Origin: Lewinellaceae bacterium
GTDB lineage: Bacteria > Bacteroidota > Bacteroidia > Chitinophagales > Saprospiraceae
NCBI GenBank assembly: GCA_020636105.1
Contig: JACJYL010000001.1
Location: forward strand, 2,604,001 to 2,668,000
Reading direction: 5' to 3'
Length of the DNA: 64,000 nt
Shown here: piece after piece, positions 42,346-50,759 of the stretch
Numbering within the stretch: position 1 is the stretch's first letter
How the letters are laid out: each line of letters begins with the position of its first letter
Notes under the pieces: model-generated
Databases searched by the model: none
What the model saw: the letters and a program-made list of their open reading frames with translations, nothing else
What the model was told of the DNA's origin: nothing
Translations under genes and position numbers: made by a program

Positions 42346-42572
42346 AATAACCGACAAATTTGGTTGAGGTGCAGAGCACCGCAATATTTGTTACAAAAAG
42401 GCCCAAAAATAATCAAAGGTGCAGCGCACCGCAACCTAAATTTAATTTATGGAGAGAATGTTGCGGTGCGCTGCACCTTGAATCCTCTTTCCCTTGTTTG
42501 GTGACAAAGATTAAGGTCTTGCCTGGCTGCCAGACAGGTACTCTGCACCTGATTGTATTCGGCGGTTAAATG
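42346..42572. mobile_element. Palindromic GGTGC repeat element, copy 2
   Basis: Same order as copy 1 (30151-30363): edge AATAACCGACAAATT, GGTGCAGAGCACC, a perfect 20-bp stem AAGGTGCAGCGCACCGCAAC (42416-42435 with 42460-42479), a CTCTGCACCT arm and the closing edge ATTCGGCGGTTAAAT. The loop sequence differs from copy 1 while the stem is identical, which points to selection or recent copying of the stem. Confidence 0.6.
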
Positions 42573-42644
42573 ATCAAAACCAATAAAGTCCGGGTTACAA
42601 GCCTTTCCTTCCTACAAAAAGTACTGCAAAAAGCTAAGCTCAAA

Positions 42645-44441
42645 TTAGTTAATAATAACCACCGCTCCTTTGACCGTCGTTTGGCCTGAAGCTTTCAATT
42701 CCGCGGAGGCGTTGCCTTGAGCCGAAAAACTGCCCTTGGCTTTGGCCTCAACATTTGTTCCTTCCAGCGACACATCTCCTCCGGAAGTTTTGAGTACAAT
42801 GTTTTGGCCCGCCATGAGATCAATGTTACCGGGTGCCTTGATGACCACATTTTTGCAGCTTTCCATTGAAATGCCACTGCTGGTCATGGTTATTTTATTC
42901 TTCTGCTGGTCTGCTACGGTTATGGATTTATCTTTATCCGACAAAACAAAGCTGTTCCCTGCCGGCGTTTCAATGGTCAGTATTTTATCCTTATCATTAA
43001 ATTCGATCTTTAACTCGCTGTTCGTAATGATGGCTTTGATTGAATTCTGCTGATCTGAAGTGTAGTGCGGCGGGTGATTACTGCTGTATAAACTGCCGAG
43101 GATGACGGCATAACGCGGATCATCATTCAGGAAGCCCAGCACTACTTCATCTCCCACCTCGGGCCGAAAGAAATGACCTTTGCCGGAAGTGGCATAATCA
43201 AGGGCCTGCCTGGCCCAGATGCCTTCCCCTGAAGTACCCATCACAGGAACCTGCACGAGGATGCGATGCTCGCCTTGCGGATCATCATCAATCTTTAAAA
43301 CGATCCCGTTTTGCAAACCGTGGATGGCGGGAAGCAGCCCTCCTGCTTGCGGAGCATTTATATTTCTGGTCTCATGATACCACTCCGGATCCAAACCAAA
43401 ACCGATCGTGGTTTCCCATGTCCCGGCTTGGATCAAATGCCTCACACTGCTGATCAAAGCTTTTCCATTGAACCGGTTTCCAAATCCTCCCAAATCGATG
43501 ATTTTATTGACCTGGGGAAGGGCATTGCCAATGAAGGTCACTTTCCCTCTGAGGGCAGCGAGACGGGCTCTCAGCAAATCTGCTTGCGCCCAGAGGGCCA
43601 GTTCGGGTTGATCGACAGGCCCGGTGGTGTTTATTTCGTATGCCGAAAGCCCCGGGACATCGGCCAGTTTTTTCCCGGAGATATTGCCCTGATCATGGAT
43701 GACCGGCTCCATAGATTTTGCTTCCTGCAACTTTTGATCCTCAACATTCCAGGAATGAGCCGTCACCCCGGGCATTTGAAACCGGGCATCCAACTCCCCG
43801 TTAAAACTATACACATCTTGTCCAAAAGTCAGTACCAATCCGCAGGAGTCGTCAATGACCGGTTTTTTGACATGGAGTTTGTCGTTCTCAAAATAGACCA
43901 GCATTCCATTGGCCTGGGCGCGGGTTACGATAAAATCCCAATCGATGGCCTCATACTGAACCAGCTGCTGGTGTATAAAGCCGGTAGCATCCACGGCTGC
44001 CGTCAACCCACTGTCATTGATGATCCCCGCCAGGAGGTCGCTTTCTTTTTGTGCCGAATAATACCTGCTAGATCGACCGAGAGTCAGTTTAACGGCCTTA
44101 TCACTGCACTTCACCTTCAATACCGGGAGCGAACCAGAAGTCGCGCTGATGCCCTGGTTGACAATAATGCCTTTGAAAATATATTCTTCCTGGGAGTTAT
44201 AACCGGCTTTGATCGCTATTTCATTCCCGGGAACAAAGTCCGGTCCTTCGCTGATTTCAAAAAGATTATGCTCTTCAGGATTATAAGGAAAGGCAAAAAT
44301 AATCGTTGCCGTTGATACCTTATAAGCCTCCTTATGTACCTCACAGGATATGATCTGATAACTATCATGAATTTTTTTGCCCTGCACTAATATAGTAAGG
44401 GAAACAATGTCCATTTCGGAGGTGATGGGTGATTTTGCCAT
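42645..44441 (-). CDS. VgrG-like spike protein of a contractile injection system
   Basis: 598-aa VgrG/gp27-gp5-like protein. The N-terminal ~350 residues are the gp27-like hub domains (VSLTILVQGKKI, FEISEGPDFVPGNEIAIKAGYN, YEAIDWDFIVTRAQANGMLVYF). The OB-fold gp5 domain is at about 375-460 (HRILVQVPVMGTSGEGIWARQAL, FFRPEVGDEVVLGFLNDDPRYAVILGSLYS). The C-terminal beta-helix (about 470-598) ends TTVKGAVVIIN. It is the trimeric spike that pierces membranes. No effector extension is seen. Upstream is a DUF5908-like gene, downstream PAAR; sheath, tube and baseplate genes are absent from the window. Confidence 0.92.
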   Translation of the reverse strand: MAKSPITSEMDIVSLTILVQGKKIHDSYQIISCEVHKEAYKVSTATIIFAFPYNPEEHNLFEISEGPDFVPGNEIAIKAGYNSQEEYIFKGIIVNQGISATSGSLPVLKVKCSDKAVKLTLGRSSRYYSAQKESDLLAGIINDSGLTAAVDATGFIHQQLVQYEAIDWDFIVTRAQANGMLVYFENDKLHVKKPVIDDSCGLVLTFGQDVYSFNGELDARFQMPGVTAHSWNVEDQKLQEAKSMEPVIHDQGNISGKKLADVPGLSAYEINTTGPVDQPELALWAQADLLRARLAALRGKVTFIGNALPQVNKIIDLGGFGNRFNGKALISSVRHLIQAGTWETTIGFGLDPEWYHETRNINAPQAGGLLPAIHGLQNGIVLKIDDDPQGEHRILVQVPVMGTSGEGIWARQALDYATSGKGHFFRPEVGDEVVLGFLNDDPRYAVILGSLYSSNHPPHYTSDQQNSIKAIITNSELKIEFNDKDKILTIETPAGNSFVLSDKDKSITVADQQKNKITMTSSGISMESCKNVVIKAPGNIDLMAGQNIVLKTSGGDVSLEGTNVEAKAKGSFSAQGNASAELKASGQTTVKGAVVIIN

Positions 44442-44599
44442 ATTGTTTAATTATGTGTTCGAATTAAGCGCAGTTGAACGGAGTTCATCCCGTGCATATA
44501 ATGCCGGGGCGAAATCGTACCGTAGGTCGGGGTTGTTCAAAGGGTTCAAAGGGTTCAAGGAATCACTTTTGTCATTATTAAAATTCTCAAAAACCGTTA

Positions 44600-44812
44600 T
44601 CACCTCATTTTTTTGTTTTCGAGCATTTGTTCGATACGATCCTCGCTTTCCCGGATCATTTGTTCCATACGGCTTATACACTCCTGGATGATTTGTTCTT
44701 TCATCTCATTCAAATCCTCCTGACTGAAGGTAGAGGTTCCGCTTACAGGTGGATTTTGATCCTCCTTATTGAGTTTGGCCAGGACGATCAGTTCTCTTAT
44801 TTCTATGGGCAT
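44600..44812 (-). CDS. Small injection-system-associated protein (DUF5908-like)
   Basis: 70 aa starting MPIEIRELIVLAKL, the hallmark N-terminus of small DUF5908-type proteins found in Bacteroidota contractile-injection loci. The rest is a charged amphipathic helix (EQIIQECISRMEQMIRESEDRIEQML) that could form a coiled coil. The ATG at 44812 is used because the family motif begins there, although the frame is open to 44932. It precedes vgrG by 158 bp on the same strand. Role in the apparatus unknown. Confidence 0.7.
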   Translation of the reverse strand: MPIEIRELIVLAKLNKEDQNPPVSGTSTFSQEDLNEMKEQIIQECISRMEQMIRESEDRIEQMLENKKMR

Positions 44813-45104
44813 GTGTTCATTTTTTTGAATGAATAATCGGAATCGAAGATGGAATCGGCCCTTGATCTGCCCCGGAAAGGTATGCGCAAAAATCGCGGAA
44901 AAAATCGTTCCATCCCATGTTTGATAGTCCAATTTAGTCTTTTTTTTGGTATTTTAAAACTGTTTTGTTTTTGGTAAGGATTGCACTGAATAAGGAATAT
45001 CCTGAAATCAGGCCCCTTTTATCCTTTTAAGCGTTGTGTTTTGTATTTTGGAGACTGTCATACTGGCAATTTTTCACCACCTGAGTTATTTAAGCTGAAT
45101 TTTG

Positions 45105-45965
45105 ATGAATACGCGGATGCTCAACGAAAGGATCAAACTATTTTACGACCAATCCACCCCGCTATGGTTGCACCTTTGGGGGGAGCATATGCACCAGGGA
45201 TATTATGGTATCAAGGCCGGGCAAGCAAATAAAACTTATGCAAAAGCTCAGGAGGATTTGGTAGAAGAATTACTTTTATGGAGCAACATCCGTCAGGCGA
45301 ATCATATCCTGGATGCCGGCTGCGGGATAGGGGCAAGTGCGCGAACCCTGGCGAAAAAATTCGATGCCAAAGTCTTAGGGATAACCATTAGCCCCGTGCA
45401 GGCTGAAAAAGGCCGGCAATACACCCGGACAGCAGGCCCGGAACATTCTGTGACTATTGAGGCCTTAGATATGGCCAACCTCGACAGGGATGAACAAAAA
45501 TTTGACCTGGTATGGTCGGTAGAAAGTTTCGAATACGTTGCCGATAAGAAGGAATTATTGAGCCTTTTTTATGATCTGTTAATGCCCGGCGGGCACCTGC
45601 TGATTGCTGGCTGGTATCATCGTTTTGAGCCTCCTGTTTTAGAAAAGGCAGAACAGCTTATTTTGAATAAAGTCTATCAACAATTACATTTTCGCTCATT
45701 GGTATCTCTTCAAGCCCTGGAATCTTTTGCAAAACAAGCCGGTTTTACTGATGTCCGGTCGGCCGACTGGAGTGAGGCCATTGTGCCATTTTGGAAGGTT
45801 GGAATCAGCACTTTTTTTCGATGGAAATTTTTAACCGGACTTTTTAAAGCGGGTTGGCCCAATTTAAAAAACTCCTGGGCCTTACGCTATATGATAAAAG
45901 GCTTTAGGAAAAAACTCATAAGATATGGCGTTTTTTATGGAACCAAAAAGATAAATTCCTCGTGA
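45105..45965 (+). CDS. SAM-dependent class I methyltransferase
   Basis: 286-aa methyltransferase similar in layout to the tocopherol/sterol C-methyltransferase-like group: motif I ILDAGCGIGASARTL (about 68-82), LGITISPVQ, then FDLVWSVESFEYV and LLMPGGHLLIAGW. The C-terminal third is basic with a short aromatic segment that may touch the membrane, suiting a lipid or quinone substrate. The ATG at 45105 is used; a TTG sits directly before it. It is alone on its strand between the injection genes and the DUF885 gene, so no pathway can be read from context. Confidence 0.85.
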   Translation: MNTRMLNERIKLFYDQSTPLWLHLWGEHMHQGYYGIKAGQANKTYAKAQEDLVEELLLWSNIRQANHILDAGCGIGASARTLAKKFDAKVLGITISPVQAEKGRQYTRTAGPEHSVTIEALDMANLDRDEQKFDLVWSVESFEYVADKKELLSLFYDLLMPGGHLLIAGWYHRFEPPVLEKAEQLILNKVYQQLHFRSLVSLQALESFAKQAGFTDVRSADWSEAIVPFWKVGISTFFRWKFLTGLFKAGWPNLKNSWALRYMIKGFRKKLIRYGVFYGTKKINSS

Positions 45966-46096
45966 ACCACCAAACAAAAGACAAGTCCGGATCGCTGGAG
46001 GAATTGGGGATACGCTATTCTTAAGCCAGGTACCATTCCCTGCTTCAATCCATGTCTTCACATTTTACAATTCCGCCTTCTTGCCTTACACCCCTC

Positions 46097-47755
46097 CTAC
46101 TCCCTGATCTTCCTGATGCCTTCATCCACGCCTGTCATTTCCCAATGTCCAAGAGAAATGGGAATGTTTCCCATGGCATTCAATTGATCGAGAAAGTCTT
46201 TGATGTGGAAAGGTTCTTTATTGGTCTCCTTCATCCTGGCAAAATCGGCTAAGGCACTTTCAACCAGATATTTACCGGTAATGTAACTGGTTCCGTAACC
46301 GGGTTGCCGCAGATAGAGGTGTTGTTCAAAAAGCAGCAGCTCTTTTTCTGTTTTCATCCAACCGCGGGGGGTGTATTCCGAGTGAATACCTCCTGCCTCT
46401 TCCATGGTCATTTCATTGGCCTGGGCATAAAGAGACCCAAGGCCACGGGCGGCACGCTGGGCGATCATAATGTAAACAATTTCCCTGACCCGGGGATTGT
46501 CGTCGTACAAACCGGCCTGCATGAACATTTCTTCCACCGCCGTGGCCAGCCCTTCATTCCGGGAGTCGAAAATACTGTACAATAGTGGTTCCCGGCGGAT
46601 GACGCTCTGATGCGGCTCGAGGTCCATCCTCGCCAGTTCAAACCAATGGTAAAAATGGGAATACAATGGCCGGGGATCGTAGTGGGCGCCGATCCAGAAA
46701 AAATTTCGCTTTTCCCGTGGGATGAATTCGCCCAAATGTTCCCTAAAGGCCGGCTCGAAATAATCTTTAACGGTCACCATATCTTCCTGCTCCAGGAATG
46801 TCATCAGGCTTTGTGCAGAGGATTCTGCCAGTGCCTGAAAAGCTTGCGGGCTATCCGCTTCCTCAAGTTCCGGCAAGGCCCTGTTCCTGTGCTCTTCCAG
46901 CTTGAGGGCAGTCCAGGCACGGGCGAGTTCCCGTTTCAGGATCATCACCTCGTCATCCCAGGTCAACGGAACCAGGTGTACGTTTTGGATATACCAGGTA
47001 TAATTTTCTTTCCCGATACCGGAAGGTCCGGTTTTGGATTTCGCGGCTTCTTCCAGCCAGGAGACGAAATCCTCTGTTGAGGTTTTGGCCTCCCGGATCA
47101 CTGCTACCAGTTCAGGATCGTCCGCCACTCCCGGCAAACCGAGCATCTTTTCCAGATCCTCGCGCTGGGTGCGGATATCCCGGATACCGGCGATCCACAG
47201 GTCTTTGGCATTTCCGGTAAGGTTGAGTTGCGCTTGTGCATTCAATGGAGCAATCACACTCAGGTCACTCACTAGTCGCTTTTTTTCTTCGGGACTCAGG
47301 GGAAAAGAGTAGGTCCAGAGATCCGTCACCCTGTGCTGGCAAGGCCCTTCATGGGCGGGCACATCACTGCGTTCGGTCCAGATGGTTTTGTAAAAGGCGG
47401 GATCCCGTACCCAGGGCTGCAGTACCCGGTGATTGAAATCATAACCATTCATCTCTGCCCAGACAATATGCCAGTCCACCTGCTGCGCCACCGGCCAGTC
47501 CGACACATCCATCGCCTGCAATTTCGACTGTAATTTTTTAAATTCGGGCCACCGCCGTTCGAAGGTTTCGACCGTATAATCAGGCGCTCCGTCTTTCATC
47601 GGCGGATTTTCAAAGATGCGCCACTCCCGGAACAGGGTGACGAGATCCTCGTAATTTTGGAGAGGCTGGTCCGGTACCGGTTCATTTTTAGGTTGACAAG
47701 CCATAAGCAGGCATATTAAAATAGAAAATGACAGAAAGGGAATCAGGTACTTCAT
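46097..47755 (-). CDS. DUF885-family lipoprotein
   Basis: 552-aa predicted lipoprotein: ILICLLMAC gives lipidated C20. The body matches the DUF885 family ([50 protein letters not shown]). Many DUF885 proteins carry HExxPGHH followed by EGWA-x-Y-x-E and look like zinc peptidases. Here the second motif survives as [10 protein letters not shown] but a HExxPGHH is missing from the expected place; the only similar string, AHEGPCQH, lies far upstream near residue 135. Peptidase activity is therefore doubtful. It is transcribed alone, convergent with the methyltransferase. Confidence 0.65.
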   Translation of the reverse strand: MKYLIPFLSFSILICLLMACQPKNEPVPDQPLQNYEDLVTLFREWRIFENPPMKDGAPDYTVETFERRWPEFKKLQSKLQAMDVSDWPVAQQVDWHIVWAEMNGYDFNHRVLQPWVRDPAFYKTIWTERSDVPAHEGPCQHRVTDLWTYSFPLSPEEKKRLVSDLSVIAPLNAQAQLNLTGNAKDLWIAGIRDIRTQREDLEKMLGLPGVADDPELVAVIREAKTSTEDFVSWLEEAAKSKTGPSGIGKENYTWYIQNVHLVPLTWDDEVMILKRELARAWTALKLEEHRNRALPELEEADSPQAFQALAESSAQSLMTFLEQEDMVTVKDYFEPAFREHLGEFIPREKRNFFWIGAHYDPRPLYSHFYHWFELARMDLEPHQSVIRREPLLYSIFDSRNEGLATAVEEMFMQAGLYDDNPRVREIVYIMIAQRAARGLGSLYAQANEMTMEEAGGIHSEYTPRGWMKTEKELLLFEQHLYLRQPGYGTSYITGKYLVESALADFARMKETNKEPFHIKDFLDQLNAMGNIPISLGHWEMTGVDEGIRKIRE

Positions 47756-47922
47756 AATAAATCATTTTGGGTGAACTGAGGATAAAGCTACGTAAAATGA
47801 TAAATTTAAACGGACAAAACTTATTCACTGATGTTACGGGGACAGATACAATGATAAATCATTTTGATTCCTTATGGGAAATGAGTCTCGCCCGAATATC
47901 AGTTAGGCACGTTGCTTTTAGC

Positions 47923-47999
47923 TTTTAAAATGGGTGCAGATAGTAATTGATAATCCCTTAAGTGCGTCAACCTATCCCTTGGGTACACCCATTTTAAAA
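47923..47999. repeat. 77-bp palindromic element with 14-bp perfect arms
   Basis: TTTTAAAATGGGTG (47923-47936) and CACCCATTTTAAAA (47986-47999) enclose 49 bp. It lies 23 bp beyond the metZ stop, so it could also end transcription from that side, but no T run follows. MITE-like. Confidence 0.5.
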
Positions 48000-48021
48000 A
48001 TCTTTTCCAAAAAAAATTTGA

Positions 48022-49200
48022 TCATTCCGACGCCTCCAAAGCCTGACGTACATCCTCCCAAATATCATCAATATGTTCCAGCCCGACAGAAACTCTTACC
48101 AGCCCGGGGGTAATATTCACCGCCTGTCTTTCCTCTTCTGTCAGCTTGGAATGAGTCGTTGAGGCAGGATGCGTTACGATGGTACGACTGTCGCCGAGGT
48201 TGGGGGACAGGGAACACATCTTCAGTGCATTGAGAAACTTTTGCCCGCGTTCAATGCCGCCTTTTAATTCAAAGGTCACCAACCCGCCACCGCTGCTCAT
48301 TTGCTTTTTGGCGAGTTCGTATTGCGGATGGGAAGGCAGGAAAGGATAAATCACACTTTCAATACCTTCGGCTTTTTCCAGGAACTTTGCCAGTTGCATG
48401 GCATTTTCATTGTGTCGCTCCATCCGTAAAGACAAAGTCTCCAGGCTTTTCGAAAGAATCCAGGCATTGAAAGGAGACATGGACGGCCCGGTATGGCGAC
48501 AGAAATAAACTATCTTTTCGATCAGCGCTTTATCGCCCACGACGATTCCTCCCAATACTCTCCCCTGCCCGTCCATAAATTTGGTACTGGAGTGGGTCAC
48601 CAGGTTCGCCCCGAATTTCATGGGTTGTTGGTTGACCGATGTGGCAAAACAATTATCCACATTTAAAATGAGGCCGTGTTTTTTGGCCAGTTGACCCGCT
48701 TTTTCCAAATCCACCAGGGTCAACCCGGGGTTGGAAGGGGTTTCCAGGAGGATCATTTTTGTGTTGGGCTGAATATGCTGCTCCCAGCTATCCACATCAA
48801 CAGGATCGACATAAGTGGTGGTAATGCCCCATTTCGGAAAGATGACCATCAATAACTGGTGGGTGGACCCAAAGATGGCCTTGGAAGCCACTATATGGTC
48901 ACCACTTTCCAGGAAGGCCGCAATACTCGCAAAAACCGCCGACATCCCGGTGGAGGTCGCAAAACCGTCTTCAGCGCCCTCCATAGCGCAAACCTTACTG
49001 ATCAATTCATCTGTATTCGGATTACTATACCGGGAGTAGATCTGGCCTTCTGTATTTCCTGCAAAAGTGTCTGCCATAATTTCTGCCGATGGAAATACAA
49101 AACTTGAGGTCAGGTACAATGGAACGCTGTGTTCACGGTATTGGGTGCGCTCTGACTGTTGGTGAATGGCGTTGGTCGCTGGATGTTTTTTATTATGCAT
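48022..49200 (-). CDS. metZ: O-acetyl/O-succinylhomoserine sulfhydrylase (trans-sulfuration PLP enzyme)
   Basis: 392-aa Cys/Met-metabolism PLP enzyme. The cofactor lysine is K207 in THSSTKFMDGQGRVLGG; SRYSNPNTDEL, GMSAVFASIAAFLESGD and LLETPSNPG are family motifs. Next to metX it most likely converts O-acetylhomoserine plus sulfide to homocysteine, giving methionine by direct sulfhydrylation; cystathionine gamma-synthase activity cannot be excluded from sequence alone. It follows metX by 162 bp on the same strand, and a short repeat lies between them. No SAM riboswitch of its own is seen, so control would come from the metX leader if co-transcribed. Confidence 0.88.
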   Translation of the reverse strand: MHNKKHPATNAIHQQSERTQYREHSVPLYLTSSFVFPSAEIMADTFAGNTEGQIYSRYSNPNTDELISKVCAMEGAEDGFATSTGMSAVFASIAAFLESGDHIVASKAIFGSTHQLLMVIFPKWGITTTYVDPVDVDSWEQHIQPNTKMILLETPSNPGLTLVDLEKAGQLAKKHGLILNVDNCFATSVNQQPMKFGANLVTHSSTKFMDGQGRVLGGIVVGDKALIEKIVYFCRHTGPSMSPFNAWILSKSLETLSLRMERHNENAMQLAKFLEKAEGIESVIYPFLPSHPQYELAKKQMSSGGGLVTFELKGGIERGQKFLNALKMCSLSPNLGDSRTIVTHPASTTHSKLTEEERQAVNITPGLVRVSVGLEHIDDIWEDVRQALEASE

Positions 49201-49263
49201 GATATAGGTTTAATGCTTCTGTTAAAATAATTTCTGTTTTTGAAGTAATTGCTAACGCAAAAT

Positions 49264-49330
49264 TTAACCGCAATGGTCGCAAAGAAGGCGCAAAGAGCGC
49301 AAGGAATTCTTTGGTTATTAATGCGGTTAA
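49264..49330. repeat. Short repeat between metX and metZ
   Basis: TTAACCGCA (49264-49272) and TGCGGTTAA (49322-49330) enclose a tandem-like CGCAAAGAAGGCGCAAAGAG run, a repeat type common between genes in Bacteroidota. It may form a hairpin that weakens read-through from metX into metZ. Confidence 0.4.
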
Positions 49331-49362
49331 CATTTCTTGCATAATACTTACTTTTTATTTTT

Positions 49363-50466
49363 TTAAAAGTCTTCCGTTCCCGGCAAGGCCCAGTTTTTTA
49401 AGGATTCTGTGGATTTTCCGGTAGAAGGCTTCGGGTGATCCTCCTTCCCGGTGAACCTGCCTTCCCTGAATTGCTGTATTCGTTTGGAAACTTCCTCTGC
49501 TTCGATCAGGAAACCATCGTGCCCGTAGGGACTGTCAATGATCTCCAATCGGGTATCCGGAATATGCCGGGCAATTAACTGCTGTTCCGAAACCGGGAAC
49601 AACACATCTGTACGAATGCCGATAACGAGCGTTTTGGCGGTCACTCTTTTGAGGGCCTGTTCAATACCGCCCCTGCCTCGTCCAATGTTGTGACTGTCCA
49701 TGGCCTTGCTCAAAATCAAATAGGCATAAACGTCAAAACGCTTCCAGAATTTCTCTCCCTGGTAACGCTGGTATGAACTCGCTTTAAAGTTGTCTGTAAT
49801 GTCTTCCGAAAGTTCCGTCTGGGAACCTTCATAAGCATCGTAAGTACGGTAAGAAAGCATGGCAATGGCCCGCGCCGCTTCCAGCCCTCTCCTTCCGGCT
49901 TCCATTTTACCTTCCTTCGTGGACAGATCTGCCGTGATCGCCATGCGTTGGGTTTCATTAAAAGCGATGCCCCAGGCCGAATGCCGGGCATTGCTCGCCA
50001 ACAGGCAAATATTTTTAAAAAGTGACGGATCGGTGACAGCCCATTCCAACAATTGCTGTCCGCCCATAGACCCTCCAATGCCCAGGTAGATTTCGCTAAT
50101 TCCCAGGTACTTCTGGAGTTTTTGCTGGGCCAGGACCATATCTCGTATGGTAATGAAAGGAAAATGCTCTCCGTAGGGTTTTCCCGTTTCCGGGTCAATG
50201 GAAGCAGGCCCGGTAGTGCCGTAACAGGATCCCAGGGTATTGGCACAAACGATGAAATCTTTGGCCGGGTCAATAACCTTTCCTTCCCCAATGACGCCGG
50301 GCCACCATTCCAATGGATTGGAATTTCCCGTAAGGGCATGACAAACCCATACGACATTGTCGCCTTTTGCATTCAAAGTGCCAAAAGTATGATAAGAGAT
50401 TTCGAGAGGCGAAAGCACCTCACCGGATTCGAGCACAAAAGGCTCGCTGATGTGTAATTTTTTCAA
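49363..50466 (-). CDS. metX: Homoserine O-acetyltransferase
   Basis: 367-aa alpha/beta-hydrolase-fold acyltransferase that activates homoserine with acetyl-CoA, the first committed step to methionine. Markers: CHALTGNS (oxyanion), nucleophile S133 in GIGGSMGG, catalytic Asp in IRTDVLFP and His in YGHDGFLIE. The start is TTG at 50466: an in-frame TAA lies five codons upstream and no ATG is available until well inside the protein. A SAM-I riboswitch ends only about 18 nt before this codon, so control is probably at translation start. It heads the metX-metZ unit and is divergent from the SDR gene. Confidence 0.92.
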   Translation of the reverse strand: MKKLHISEPFVLESGEVLSPLEISYHTFGTLNAKGDNVVWVCHALTGNSNPLEWWPGVIGEGKVIDPAKDFIVCANTLGSCYGTTGPASIDPETGKPYGEHFPFITIRDMVLAQQKLQKYLGISEIYLGIGGSMGGQQLLEWAVTDPSLFKNICLLASNARHSAWGIAFNETQRMAITADLSTKEGKMEAGRRGLEAARAIAMLSYRTYDAYEGSQTELSEDITDNFKASSYQRYQGEKFWKRFDVYAYLILSKAMDSHNIGRGRGGIEQALKRVTAKTLVIGIRTDVLFPVSEQQLIARHIPDTRLEIIDSPYGHDGFLIEAEEVSKRIQQFREGRFTGKEDHPKPSTGKSTESLKNWALPGTEDF

Positions 50467-50483
50467 GACAAATTGATTTTATC

Positions 50484-50580
50484 ATTCCTATAATGGCAGG
50501 TATTGGCACCTTTTTCACTTAAGCTCAGGTTGCCAGGGTTTCATAGAGCCTGTTCTCTCCGCCCTTCTTTATAGAATCAA
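50484..50580 (-). ncRNA. SAM-I (S-box) riboswitch upstream of metX
   Basis: On the minus strand the conserved S-box series is present: AAGAAGGGCGGAGAG, GGCTC, TATGAAACCC, the hallmark CTGGCAACC, AAGGTGCCAATACCTGCC, and closing P1 strands TTCTATA / TATAGGA. It fits SAM-dependent repression of methionine synthesis. The aptamer ends about 18 nt from the TTG start and no separate terminator hairpin with a T run is visible, so sequestration of the start region is more likely than attenuation. Confidence 0.88.
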
Positions 50581-50614
50581 TTTCTCAAACGAATTGAAAA
50601 AATGAATCGATGTG

Positions 50615-50646
50615 CAAAAGTATTGGGATTATTGGGATTTTCCAAA
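50615..50646 (-). promoter_or_regulatory. Promoter of metX
   Basis: On the minus strand TTTG (50643-50646), 20 bp, TACTTTTG (50615-50622), a full match to the Bacteroidota consensus. Transcription would start near 50608, about 28 nt before the SAM-I aptamer. Confidence 0.6.
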
Positions 50647-50692
50647 GTATAGCCGTCTTTTTAGTGGAAACTTGGTGATTAATCTCTTTGCA

Positions 50693-50724
50693 TTTGCAGA
50701 AAGACCTCGCTCCGCGTACCTTTG
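50693..50724 (+). promoter_or_regulatory. Promoter of the SDR gene
   Basis: TTTG (50693-50696), 20 bp, TACCTTTG (50717-50724), a full consensus match. Transcription near 50730 gives a 30-nt leader to ATG 50760 and excludes an upstream start at 50688. Confidence 0.6.
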
Positions 50725-50759
50725 CCGTCATCAATATTTCAGCATCAAAATCAAAATCC

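Larger units (their letters stand above)
42087..42644. other. Repeat-filled gap between vgrG-like and PAAR genes
   Basis: 558 bp with no credible gene. It holds the second copy of the GGTGC palindromic element (42346-42572), a perfect hairpin at 42221-42246 and a short AGGCCT pair (about 42188-42201). In intact injection-system loci these two genes are usually closer together, so the repeats may have entered here. Confidence 0.6.

Noticed and set aside
43311..44315. 334-codon open frame on the plus strand opposite the vgrG-like gene
   Set aside because: It is the reverse complement of a well-supported VgrG coding sequence; its translation has no family pattern and is rich in unusual residues. 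A shadow frame.
44527..44560. Three copies of GTTCAAAGG-like 9-mers upstream of vgrG
   Set aside because: Short, low-complexity and without a clear partner site; may be chance slippage.
41395..44812. Calling a complete type VI or extracellular injection system
   Set aside because: Only spike-related genes are present; sheath, tube, baseplate, terminator and ClpV-type ATPase genes are not in the window.
49716..50372. 218-codon frame on the minus strand within metX in another frame
   Set aside because: Lies wholly inside metX on the same strand with no recognisable pattern; metX motifs are all present in the main frame.
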